In this document: positions 21,424-32,104 of the stretch, in pieces | How positions within the stretch are numbered: position 1 is the stretch's first letter | How the letters are laid out: the number at the start of each line of letters is the position of its first letter | NCBI GenBank assembly: GCA_001599915.1 | Contig: BCIG01000031.1 | Span: forward strand, 248,001-312,000 | Length of the DNA stretch: 64,000 nt | Source: Symbiotaphrina buchneri | Taxonomy: Eukaryota; Ascomycota; Symbiotaphrinales; Symbiotaphrinaceae | Direction of reading: 5' to 3' | Notes under the pieces: model-generated | Seen by the model: only the letters and a program-made list of their open reading frames with translations | What the model was told of the DNA's origin: nothing | The model's database searches: none | Made by a program: the position numbers and the translations under genes

Positions 21424-22887
21424 CTAGATCCGTAACCTCACAGTTCCCCTCTCCAGCTCTCCCACAATGCCATTACCCGCAAGGGTCCATCTCTCGCCGA
21501 CAAAACCTTCATCGATCCTTGCTCGGACCATCCCGCTCCTAGCCCAGTACTCAATCAGGCCTCTCGCCTCCTCCCTGGTCAAGCCCTTCAAGGGGAAGAT
21601 GTCCACGCCGTCCATAGCATGCAATACACGCTCATCCAGAACCTGGTAAGGGTCCTGCCGTGGCGGATCTTTTCCAAAAATGCGCGCCTCCGCCTGCTGT
21701 AGGTAGACAGACAGTGTAGGGGTAGGTGCACGATTGCTCTCGGAGATGGCGGTGAGGACTGCACCGCCGTTGGGCAGTTTCTGGCTACCGGACAGGTACT
21801 TGACGAAGTGGTCAACGATGGCAAGGTCGTGCGCGTGAACTTGTTCGTATGACGGTGAGCGGTATCCAGAGACGCGCATCATGTGGTCTAAGCCATCGAT
21901 GCATAGGAGGATAGGAGGTCTTGGAACGGTGGTAGATGTGAGCTCCGTCCACAGCGCTTGGAAAACCGGCCATGCGAGGGCAGGATCGCGGCTACCAAGC
22001 TCTGCCAGGCGAGCAAGGCTCATATTATCTTGGACAGGAATAGGGAGTCTGTGTTTTTGCGAGAGCGTCATATTCGACAGGACAACATTGTTGGCCTTGG
22101 CGGTCTGTGCCAGCATGTTCGCAATGTACGCCGGTTGAATGTACTGTTGTGGATCACTGTTGGGAAGTGGTCCATACTCGGCGGTTCCGAAGGTGATATC
22201 GTTTGCTATTGCGAGTATCAGTCAGACCGTTCTCGGGGCAGACGGATAATGTGCCTCACCTTCGGGAATGTTCACAACGATCCACCCCCGCAGAAAAGCC
22301 ATTGCCGTCCCCTGCAACAGCATCAGGCTTTTCCCACTGCCCCTTTCACCTGTGTATGTCCTCCTGAAGAGCTTCTCCCCTTTGGCATTCTCAGCCTCCA
22401 ATAGTTGCTTAGCCAATTCCAACGTCTCATTCCTCACCAACATGGCCGGTCTCCTGAAAAGACTCCAGCCCTGGTTATGCTTGAATGCCTCAACTGCCCT
22501 CAGTTGATCGACTAGCGGGCCCGGTAGCCCGACTACCTGAGCTTTAAGCGCCTCATCCGCCAGTTTCTCTGCCTCCAGGTCCTGTAGGTCGGCTACCTCC
22601 AGCGCATTGGTGTTGCTCAGCACCACCCGCTTCCGCATTGCTTTGCGCTCACCGGGTGCTGGAGGCCGACCAGTCCGGGTCACGGTCTTCTTTTTCATTT
22701 GGAAGTTGGTCTTTTTCCCTCTCTGGGCTACAACCTTTTGCGCCTTCGCGGCCATCGATGGCGTGGTCGAAAAAGCTGCTCTGTTAAGAGCATTCGTTGC
22801 CTGTGATGAGAACTCCGGGATAACCGAAGGAGCATATGGCCTTGCCGGCGCCTGCAGAAGGCATCGCCAGCACCTTGATGAAGCCAT
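21424..22887 (-). CDS. rsm23: Mitochondrial small ribosomal subunit protein mS29 (Rsm23/DAP3)
   Basis: GTP-binding protein of the mitochondrial small ribosomal subunit. Two exons (22260-22887, 21424-22205; 54-nt intron, GTGAGG donor) give 469 aa. An Arg/Ser/Ala-rich N-terminus (MASSRCWRCLLQAPARPY) is a plausible mitochondrial presequence. The P-loop GERGSGKS is just before the intron, and the Walker B-like LLCIDGLDHM is in the second exon. The start has a perfect Kozak-like ACCATGG. The gene is head to head with rrs1 across only 256 bp. Confidence 0.92.
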
Positions 22888-23143
22888 GGTGGACTTCAAT
22901 AGGTACTGAAGGTCGCCCGTATTGGACTTGAGGATGCTCCTTTCGGAGGTGAGCTCGGGATTGAAGAAAGTCCGCAATGCTGCTTTTAGCGCCGGCGCTT
23001 CCCGTGGTAAAAGCGGCTCTCGAAATTTTCGAGTATCGCAGTTATCTTGGGGCCCAAGTCATGGACATTTATCACAAGGCCTTTTTTTCCACGCAAACGG
23101 CCTGCACCCGAGAATTGTGCAGAAAACCATAGACTGCATTATA
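22888..23143. promoter_or_regulatory. Compact bidirectional promoter, rsm23 / rrs1
   Basis: A 256-bp region serving a mitochondrial ribosomal protein gene and a cytosolic ribosome-assembly gene. At 23019-23033 it holds a 15-bp perfect inverted repeat (CTCGAAA-T-TTTCGAG) whose AAATTTT core resembles the RRPE element of yeast ribosome-biogenesis genes. Confidence 0.6.
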
Positions 23144-23819
23144 ATGCCGGCCGCCGTTTCAACCGCGGAAAGCGGCACGTCCGTCGATGAAGATCTGTTC
23201 GTTACCTGCTCCACTGCTCTCATCCTGCCCTAACTGACAGTTCTACAGCAGCACCACAGTCACGAAGCCCAACCCGTACACCTTCGACCTAGGCAACCTT
23301 CTCTGTCTGGACGTCAATCCGCTTCCCCATAATCCCACCGAAGATGTCCTTGCCTCCACAGCCCGCGACGCTGCACAAGGGCTAATCAACCAGCTGCTCA
23401 CCACATGCGCCATCAGCTCCACTCAGGCAGGCGTGCTCCTCACACTGCCGGCCCCATCAACGCCGCTGCCAAGAGAGAAGCCGCTGCCCAAAGAGAAGGA
23501 GCCCACAAAATGGGAACGGTTCGCGGCGAAGAAAGGAATCGGCAAGAATAAGCGTCGCGATGAGCGCGGCAATTTGGTCTATGATGAGGCCACCGGAGAC
23601 TGGGTGCCCAAGTGGGGCTACAAGGGCAGGAACAAGAAGGATGAGGGCGAATGGCTGGTCGAAGTTGACGAGAAGAAGGAGAAGGAGCAGACGGAAAGAG
23701 GTGTTGGCGCCGGACTGAGAAGCGTGGGTAGAAAGGAGCGGAAGGACAGGGTTAAACGGAATGAGAGGGCTCAGAGAGCAAATGAAAGGAAGGCGAGGAA
23801 GACAAGAGGGGCGATATAG
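23144..23819 (+). CDS. rrs1: Ribosome biogenesis regulatory protein Rrs1
   Basis: Nucleolar factor that, with Rpf2, brings the 5S RNP (5S rRNA, uL18, uL5) into pre-60S particles. Two exons (23144-23196, 23249-23819) give 207 aa. The junction codon is rebuilt as DEDL-STTVTK with a GTTCGT donor and a CTAAC branch site. Family landmarks are [14 protein letters not shown] near the N-terminus, [18 protein letters not shown] in the middle and [14 protein letters not shown]. The C-terminus is a long basic helix ([20 protein letters not shown]) for rRNA/protein contact. It is the divergent partner of rsm23. Confidence 0.95.
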
Positions 23820-24746
23820 GTCATTTTCGCGCTCTATCTCGCGGTGGCATGGGATGCACTGGCGTTTGAAGTTTGCATCATCGGCGTCTGCTTGCTTATG
23901 GAATAGGAATGGCTAATCTGGAGTCTGTACCTGCCACTACTGTTGAGCTAGATATTCGCAGTCAATGCATGCGGAAATCGGAATGGAAAATTTTCATTAA
24001 AGTAAACCTCTATGGCTTTCTTGCCACCTCGACTCAATCTGGAGCGTGATTTAGCAAGGATCATGTAGATCAGCGCAAGAGCGGAGAACATCTCCTGAAT
24101 CGTCGAATTTTCCGAAGACAAATGAACAATGACGAACCGTTCCCATCGCTAAATGCAACCACCCTTTGAACACTCCAGTCCAATAGTGACCGCTTGTGAC
24201 GCTATGTGGAATGACATGGGGTATAACAAGGAAATTCGTGATCGGCCGCTGCGGTGGACATGTAGGCATGGGGTATCGAAGTATTCAAGATCATTCGCAA
24301 AGCAACTGATCAACAGGTCCACAATTGGTGTAGAACTGGAAGAAGGAATCAGATGAGCGACCGCCACAGGTCCGAAAAAACCCAACAGACGACGAAAGTT
24401 CGTGAAATTTTCGAGACCCATTGGAACCGACGTAGCTCCATGAGAGCTGACGATGTCCCAGAGCTCGCACATGCATCGATACCAGATATGATATCTCACT
24501 TCTGAAGAATCAAAACGCGTGCACCCTGCAAGTCTCGCCGAAAAAAGCTCAGTGAAAAATTGACGACCTCAGCAAGTAGCCAAGTAACAGTTTGAGCGTC
24601 AATCAGAAGAGAAACCGATGCAGTTGCCACAGTGGCCACAGAAGCAATCGAAGCACTTGCGCAGAAGACCTCCCACTTAGTGCAGCCAAATCACGGTAGG
24701 TGAGGAGTTCTATTTCCATAAACGAAGACGGTTGTGAGAAGTAGTC
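23820..24746. other. Convergent 3' spacer, rrs1 / RhoGAP
   Basis: Almost 1 kb between the 3' ends of two genes. Contains a palindromic GAAAATTTTC near 23985 and only short open frames. No gene recognised. Confidence 0.5.
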
Positions 24747-26973
24747 CTATAGCACCGGCGCAAACGGTTCCAGCGGTTCAAGTTCGGGGAGTTGAGCTGT
24801 GCCATTGGTATAGAACCTGGGCGTGAGGGTGCTTGTATTGGATGCGCCTGCAGAATCGGCAGTCGTATGGGAAGACGAGGCAGAGCGGGTCGGGGATAGC
24901 GGCGCAACACCACCTTTGTCGGCCTTAGGAACGTTGGAAGATGACGAAGTCGACTTGCTGTCAGAAGAAGACACAGCGCGCTCATCAAGGAGAACCGAAG
25001 AATTCCGGATAGGAAGAGCAGGTGAGGCAGCGGGATGCCCATCAAGTATGCGATACTCTTCATTCAGATATGCCTCTTCAGTCCAACACCCCTGCCAGCA
25101 CTGTTTCCAGTTTTTCACAAGAAAGTGGAAAATAGGCATTTCAACTTTCATGCACGGCTGAAAGCAAATGCAGAGGTTGGTGAACGTCATCTTGTTCTGG
25201 TCGGAGTACGACTGCAGCAGGCTCAAATGGCATGTGATGGCGAATAAGAGATAGTAGTTGAAAGGAGGCAGCAACGAGAGCTCATCTTTCAATATCTGAG
25301 GCACCTGTGATTGGTCATGTTCGGAGCAGATCTTGCCGATCTTGTTCTGGACTGTGGAAGGTAGGACCTCGTCAGGCAACTGGCGGAGCCACTGCTTGAA
25401 CATTGAAGCGACAATGTTAATATCGTAGAGCTCTTTTTCCTCGAACAAATCAATGTCAAGCTCTGTTTGAAGGTCAGCTTTGCGTCACAGGGTGGTTTTA
25501 CTTAGATTTACCTGTATCAAACCGACGCTGCCAATGCTTGATTTGGGCACTGCTTCCCGAGATGCGGTAGATACCCTCCTCCTCGCAACCTTTCGAGTTC
25601 AAATAACTTCAAGCATAACACGTTAGTGAGAGGTCATATACAGCGCAGGAGACTGTAGAGACTCACTCAATGCACCTCCAAGGCAGAGCAGGAAGCCAGA
25701 ACTCAGTTTTGTCTTTTGAAAGCTCCAACCGTTTGCCGATCCTGGTAATGCGGGTCTGTTCTGCCAAAGGCAGATTGATGACTTTGAAGACATACTGCTC
25801 ATCAACAGGGAGGAAATCTTCCTTTGTCGTGACACTCTCACTGCGCTTCATCTTTTTCTTAATTCCATTTCCTGCTCTATAGAGCCCGTTGAATCCGTCT
25901 GCTGCGGCTTGTGACCCCTTTCTGACAGCAGCAAACAGCGCGGAACCATTGGAGTGGCTAGTAGAGAAAGATGTAGAGGGAATTTTCTTTTCGTTCTTCG
26001 CATTCTTAGCGGTAGGAGCTCCGTCATCTTCCGACTCAGCAGCACGATCCAATGAGCGGTTGCGAGCGGACGAATTGAACATGTTACCGAAAGATCTGTC
26101 CCTCTCCGAGCCGAGAGGGGCTGTTTTCAGACCGGGCATGTCAGCGGCGCTACCTTTCCTGGAAGGAGTCTTGTTATCAGCCGAGTGATTACGGTTCGTG
26201 AATCTCGAGGAACCACTATCAGGATCCGCCCTTATTGAGCGGGCACGGCCCATGAAGAAACGCCTGCCTTTTCTGCCTGAGACTGGTTCGTCTTGTGGAA
26301 GCACTTCTTGTGAGCTTTGGCCCACAGAAGGCTTCTCGTAAGGATCTGCTTGGGACGGGAGAGGTGTTGCGGTCGACTGATCCCCTTCACCTTTACTACA
26401 AGTTAGCAATTTCTCCCATGAACAAGTAGGATTCATGTGAGCATATCACTTACTGCGGACACTCTTAGTCTCGATATCAGTCAAAAGAGAGGGTGTAGAA
26501 GTCTCGGGATGTGAACCAGACCTAGGCCGAGGACGACCAGTCCAAGTGTCGTTGCCCGGCTCAACCTCAGCGTCTACTTCAACCTTGCGTACTGTAGTAG
26601 AGTCTGTATCCAAATTCAGAGAGGACTTCGAGGCTTTCATATTCGGGAATAGCAGCCTAGAAGGTCGATGTGTCGGAGAGGAGGAGTGTCCAGTAGTCGG
26701 TCTAGGAAATGATGGGTTGGGCAGCGGTGGCAATGCAGTCACGCCTGTAGAAGCTTGTGAATAAATCTCACTACTGCTGGCATGAGCTGTCGCGGGCCGT
26801 TTAGTCGCGGACTGGGTGTCGTCTTGCGGGACAGCTGGCGGAGGAAAGGAGCTCTTCCGAAAGTTCCAGCGAAAGGGAGATCTGGCTGTTTGAACACCAC
26901 TATCAGGCGTGGTTGGTGAAGAAGGGACCGGAGGAGGTGGTATGTTTGTTGCTGTCAGCCTGGGCATCTTCAT
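24747..26973 (-). CDS. RhoGAP-domain protein (Rho GTPase-activating protein)
   Basis: Stimulates GTP hydrolysis by Rho-family GTPases, so controls actin, cell-wall synthesis and polarity. Exons 26454-26973, 25667-26390, 25512-25606 and 24747-25462 give 684 aa. Residues 1 to about 390 are disordered, Ser/Pro-rich and basic, a likely phosphorylation and targeting region. The RhoGAP domain follows, with the catalytic arginine finger in EEGIYRISGSS, helix LPDEVLPSTVQNKIG and the conserved FNYYLLFAITCHLSLL. The tail is Ser-rich. The first acceptor was placed at the second AG (after AAAG), because the first AG is only 6 nt from the CTAAC branch and breaks the frame. Two ATGs (26973 and 26967) could start translation; the second has the better context. 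Confidence 0.88.
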
Positions 26974-28947
26974 TAGACCACAACGGGCAATTGTGCTAGT
27001 CGGCCAGTGACTGTAAGTTTCAGATCGTGAGAGTCGTATGGTCTTGCAGTGTGTCCCTCTGGCACTCAAATGACTCAGATGTGAGAGACAGAGAAGTGCC
27101 CTTGCAAGCCGTAATGCACCACTTTGGACCAAGAGTGTATAAAGGAAATGGAGGGACGGTCAAGCTTGTTGCCGATCGTAACGATTTGCTTGGAAGGCGA
27201 GGCGTACGAGGTGCTCTGACCTAGGGACAAAGAGACAATTCATCAGCACTTTGATCTTAAACAATGAAGCCTTAGATCCGTTTAATACTGTCTGACTGCG
27301 GGGGTCAATAGCCACGATTGGCGGGGAATGGGACGGTGAAGGCGGAAAGTGGAGGCCAATGGCTCCGACCAATTTCGACAGGGGACATGTGTTCTCCGGA
27401 TGCAAACAAACTTCTTCCCGAATATCACCTTGCCCAGTGCACTGTGACTGGAGGCAATGCACCACTGAACGAAACCTTCTAGAACTCACAGATATTTTGC
27501 AAGAAATTGCCCCTGTGCCTTGAACGAGCAAGGCCGGAATCGTGGACCAGATACAAATTGCTCCACAGAATAGGTGCGTGTCGTCAAAGCCTAACTTCTG
27601 AGGTAGCGGGCGGCTGATAGCACCAGGTCTTCGCTGAATGCAGGTACCCGTCGACAATGGCGTTGTCAAGCACGGTCGATCATAGTCTGTCTTTTCCTCC
27701 CTCGAGCCGCCGGGCTGCTGGTACCCGTTGCCCAAGGGTAGCTTGAAGATTTTGTAATTGGTGCTCGTTTGACCTTTGACAGGAGGTCCTATAATATGGA
27801 ACCGCGGAAAGCTGGTCTGGATAAAGCAGCGCGGCGGAGATACTGCTTGGTGCTCATACAACGCAACGGTGAAAGGCCGTGAAGGCAACAGTACTCTGTA
27901 CAAAGTCTGCGTGAGAAAGAGATGCCGTTGCCGTTCTGTCGAACCGTCTATGGTGGTACGGTCGTATGGCGATAACGTATGGCGGTGGCTGCTTTGTGCC
28001 TTCAGCCTGTGCTAGACGGGGATGGAAGATGGTGGGGATGGATGAAACAAAGCGCTGCTCCAATCCAGGGCCGCAATTCGCTTCATGTTAGGCCCAGGGG
28101 CTTGCTTTCTTGCTTAGCGCCTGGAACGTGCGCCAGCTGGATCAAGCATAGCCGATTGCCCTCTCCGGTAAGGCGTTTCACGTGAGACATGATACAGCGG
28201 CACCGGTGAGACCAAAGCTCCGACGCCGCGTCTGCATCTGCTGCGGAAAGAATACGAGATGGATGAGATGAGGGTTGGCCAATAGAGAGGCGTCGTGAAG
28301 CGCAGTGAACACGAGATCCTTGCAGCCACGAACCATTCAGCAGCGTGCTCTTGCCATTCAATTTACAAGGGGCGGCATCAGTTGTCTGTATTTGCTACTT
28401 TGGATTCTTAAGGAAATTTTGACAGCCGCAGCTAAGCAAGTAGCCTCTCTCATAAAGGGGTTTGTGCACGGAAGGGGGTGGTCCCCAAGGGGTAATTATC
28501 CATGCTTGCAGTGCAAGGGATTAAGACATAAATGATGATTAAGACATGTGGCCAACTTTGACTTTCGTCCAATAATGCAATGTCTCCGGCGGTTCTGCCG
28601 GACGGCAATTGCTTTAATTAACGGCGGCTAGGGCGTGTCATCGTTGGTCTGGCACGGCCACATTCTTATTACCGTGCCACAATACAAGACATATGCCATT
28701 GTTCGAGAGATAGCTTCTAGAACGCACATGATGCGACCGATTTGTCCTCTCATTACTTAGTGAAAGAATTGTTCTGGCTACAGGTCGCTCCTCGTGGACA
28801 GACAACGTGGGACGCGACATGGCCGCATTCTCAATTCAATGAGGTATCATCAATAATGCAGCAGACGAGCAAACACCCAAGCTTGTAAACAACGCCTGTA
28901 CCCGGAAACAAGTCATGCCCATGCTCGTGAACGCGAACAACCATCGC
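26974..28947. other. Long intergenic region, RhoGAP promoter and mcm7 3' side
   Basis: About 2 kb without an accepted gene. A 247-codon open frame on the minus strand (27160-27903) has no ATG until near its end and no recognisable domain. Probably the promoter and long 5' leader of the RhoGAP gene; no RNA gene recognised. Confidence 0.5.
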
Positions 28948-31619
28948 TCAGAAATCTTCATCATCCATGTCCATATCACCAGTTTCAATGAATACAAGCC
29001 TGGTACCTTCAGCCGCAGTTTGCCAAACCTGCCAAGCATTGGTTAGCATGCATGCCACAAACAATAAATATAAAACTGTTAGAGAGAGGAACACTCACGT
29101 CCAGCATGGTGTACTCATCAATAGCACTGTTGAACTGGTCCTCGGTAAAGCCCTTCGCAAGCACCCGTTCCCTAATCTTCCTGATACTCAGTTCGCCCCT
29201 GGAGCCGTCGACCGCCGCAGCTCCAGACTCTGCCAAGGCACGAATCAAGTTGTAGATCTTGCTACTGGGACTCTGGTCGCCACTGGCCTGGTTGTCATGA
29301 TACAGACTTGCTTTGCTGACCTCAATCAGCCGCAGAGCTTCGTCTACATCATCGGTGACCACTTGGTTACTGAATCTCAGCCGAGCCAGAGCCTGAGAAA
29401 GACGAACGATGCCGAGGAGAGTCCTGGGCGAAGTATGAGTGAATTGTTTCTTGCCTCCCTCGTCACGTTTCTGTTGCTGCCGCATCCGAACATATGCCCC
29501 TACCATATAGTCGGAGACTTCCTTCGGAACAACTGGTCGCCAAGTGCGGGCCTGAGCGATATACTGCCGCATCTCCAAAGGACTGAAGACAACTCCTCCC
29601 TCAGGCTCAGGGTGCTTGTTCTCCATGTGTACGTAGGTCACATGGCGCGCAAGCTCCTCGTCAGAGTCTCGGGAGGGCGTATCCAAGATGAGGAAAAGGA
29701 CATCGAAACGGGACAGCAACGCCGCCGGCAGATTGATATTATCCACTGGAGAGACCCTCGGGTTATACCTGCCGTATAGAGGATTGGCAGCAGCCAGAAT
29801 GGATGTGCGAGCGTTGAGGGTCGTTGTTATTCCTGCTTTTGAGATGGATATCGTCTGCTGCTCCATGACTTCATGGATAGCTGTCCGGTCAGCATCATCC
29901 ATCTTGTCGAATTCATCGATACAGCAAATGCCATTGTCAGCCAAGACAAGCGCACCACCTTCAAGGACCATCTCATCTGTTACAGGGTCCCGCATAACCG
30001 CAGCTGTAAGACCGACCCCACTGCTACCTCTGCCTGTTGTGTACACACCACGCGGTGCAACCTTCGTTATGTACCTCAGAAGTTGAGACTTGGCTACACC
30101 AGGATCACCCATTAGACAAATATTGATGTCCCAACGGATATGCATGCCGTCGCCCATCTCTTTCGTCACACCGCCAATGAGAAGTAGGAGGAGCGCTTTC
30201 TTGACATCCAGGTGTCCGAATATCTCGGGCGCAATTGAGCGCGCAAGATACTCATACATATGGCCGGAATTTTGAAATTGCTCAATTCTTCGAAGGATTC
30301 TTGCGTCAGGCCTCAGCTCGTCGTACGCCTCCTTGTGCTGTGTTACATGTTGAGCTTCCAGATATGTATCTGTCAACAGTCCAGCCCTGATCGCCTTAAA
30401 TCCAGTGTAGGGTGTTGGCAAAAAGATACCAGCGATGTCAACTATATCACCTGGATTGATCTGCCGAGTCAAGGTGCCATGACAATGAACGGTCAGCATC
30501 CGAGGGATATGACCAACCGGAACTTGATCAGCCATCTCCTGGATCTTGACCTCCTGAAACGGGAGGAATTTCGATGCACGCGTGGAGAGGAATAATTGTC
30601 CCTTGGAGTTGTTCTTTTTGCAGTCTTCCGACGGACATTCGAGCATGGGAGTGAATTGTTTGGTGGTGATCGGCTGGAAGATCTCACAACCACACCGATC
30701 GCATGTATAGGCGTTTACCTGTACTGCCGGTTTTACGTCCGAAACTCTTGTCGCAATGCCGCGGACAGTAATCAGATGGCCCAAGTGTTCCCCTCGCACT
30801 TGACGAACGGCTAATGCTTTCTTCTCGCGTTCACTGCTTGATCCAGAAGGAGTCAGTGGTCTGAAGTTGAGAGTGTATCGTCTAGTTAATTCAGCCGGAA
30901 AAATAGAAGGAGGAAGAGTCGTGTCGATATCAGCTTCCGCGGCATGCTCCATGGTCTCATTCCGCCTTTGGCGTTGCGACATGATAATATCGATGACATC
31001 GTCCTTGAAGCTGCACAGAGACTTCGTAAGTCCGGTGTCTCGTTTATATTGAGCATGACCTACCTGATCTCGCGGGACTCTTTGGGCATGACCTTGTCCA
31101 CGGCCCTCGAAAAGATATCAATGTAGTGCTTTGTGTTCTCTTCGACAGATGCAACCAGATGCAACCCTACGCCATCATCTCCTAACGATTTCTCGTACTA
31201 TATCTGGTCAGACCTTAGAATTCGCGAGAGAGAAACAATGCCTACCAAGTCCAAGTCATCGAGGTCTATTGTGATTTCATTGGTGAGACGGTCTGCCACA
31301 TCCTGCAGAATCTGCATGTATTTCAATTTCGGATCGCGTGACTGTGTGCGCTGTGATCGGGATCGCCCTTCAGTCTCTTCTTCTGCATCGTCCATGAAAT
31401 CATATTCATCGCTGGTGTGATCATCTTCGATATTCAGTCCCTGTAAAGCTTGCGCGGCGGAAGCAGCCGTCGAGGACGAATCGGACTTGAAGTGAGTCAA
31501 GAAATCCTCGAAAGCCTCTGTTTCCCCTCGTTAATGAGTATCCAAATACAGTTATCATGTGTAAGCTGACCTTGTTGCGCCTGGTAGTCTGCAGGCGATT
31601 TGTAGGTTAGGAGCGCCAT
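28948..31619 (-). CDS. mcm7: DNA replication licensing factor Mcm7
   Basis: Subunit of the hexameric MCM2-7 helicase loaded at replication origins in G1. Exons 31571-31619, 31246-31517, 31064-31197, 29099-31010 and 28948-29028 give 815 aa. The N-terminal domain carries the zinc ligands CDRC and CPSEDC. The AAA+ core has Walker [12 protein letters not shown], Walker [10 protein letters not shown] and the arginine finger [10 protein letters not shown]; the Mcm7-specific [16 protein letters not shown] identifies the paralogue. The first exon encodes only 16 residues ([15 protein letters not shown]) and is joined through a GTCAGC donor. The C-terminus is acidic (DMDMDDEDF). Two MCB boxes lie about 220 bp upstream, and pex1 is transcribed in the opposite direction from the same 485-bp region. 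Confidence 0.96.
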
Positions 31620-31781
31620 TGCTGCCCCTGCTCCGTCGCTCCCTTGCAATCAGGGGTTCCTCTCTGTGTGAGATGCAGATGCTTAATGCAGTGGATCAGG
31701 CAATAGAGAGGGGATGTAAGAAGTCCAGCAAGAATTTTGTTAGAGATCAGAGAGGTGGTAAATTGTAGGCAGGTAAGGCAA

Positions 31782-31951
31782 CCGAGGAGCGTGGACGGCA
31801 GGGACGCAGGAGGTTGGCTCATGCCCCGTTCCTGAGAACGCGTCTCGGCAACGCGTGTTTGCAAAAACCACTTAAAGATCTCGCGTCTGCCTTAGTACGA
31901 AATGGGACTAAAGCTCCAAGCTCAGAAAGACCAATCAGATTAGAGCCGAGG
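31782..31951. promoter_or_regulatory. Two CCGAGG (FarA/FarB-like) hexamers upstream of pex1
   Basis: CCGAGG at 31782-31787 and 31946-31951, about 320 and 155 bp before the pex1 start. The same hexamer precedes the peroxisomal dienoyl-CoA reductase gene. In Aspergillus CCTCGG/CCGAGG mediates oleate induction of peroxisomal genes. Confidence 0.5.
31838..31856. promoter_or_regulatory. Two MCB (MluI cell-cycle) boxes
   Basis: ACGCGT at 31838-31843 and again at 31851-31856. This palindromic hexamer is bound by the MBF complex that activates G1/S genes in yeasts. Two copies 13 bp apart, about 220 bp before the mcm7 start, are unlikely by chance. Confidence 0.65.
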
Positions 31952-32104
31952 TGACCCCGGCTGAAGCCGAAATCTGAGGACAGGCCAGGCAATGTGCTCC
32001 ACATGTGAACCCCGCAAAACATCACCACCTGGTGTAGGGAGCACCTCGACAGGATACAGCAGGTACGTTGTGCTCTGGGAACGAACAATGCTCTTCGACA
32101 GAGC

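Larger units (their letters stand above)
31620..32104. promoter_or_regulatory. Bidirectional promoter, mcm7 / pex1
   Basis: 485 bp shared by a cell-cycle gene and a peroxisome gene. It contains two MCB boxes, two CCGAGG hexamers (31782-31787, 31946-31951) and a CCAAT box near 31931. The MCB pair suits mcm7 and the CCGAGG pair suits pex1. Confidence 0.6.

Noticed and set aside
27160-27903. A 247-codon open frame on the minus strand upstream of the RhoGAP gene
   Set aside because: It has no ATG until near its end, no domain, no splice partner and an amino-acid composition like translated noncoding DNA. More likely promoter or leader sequence.
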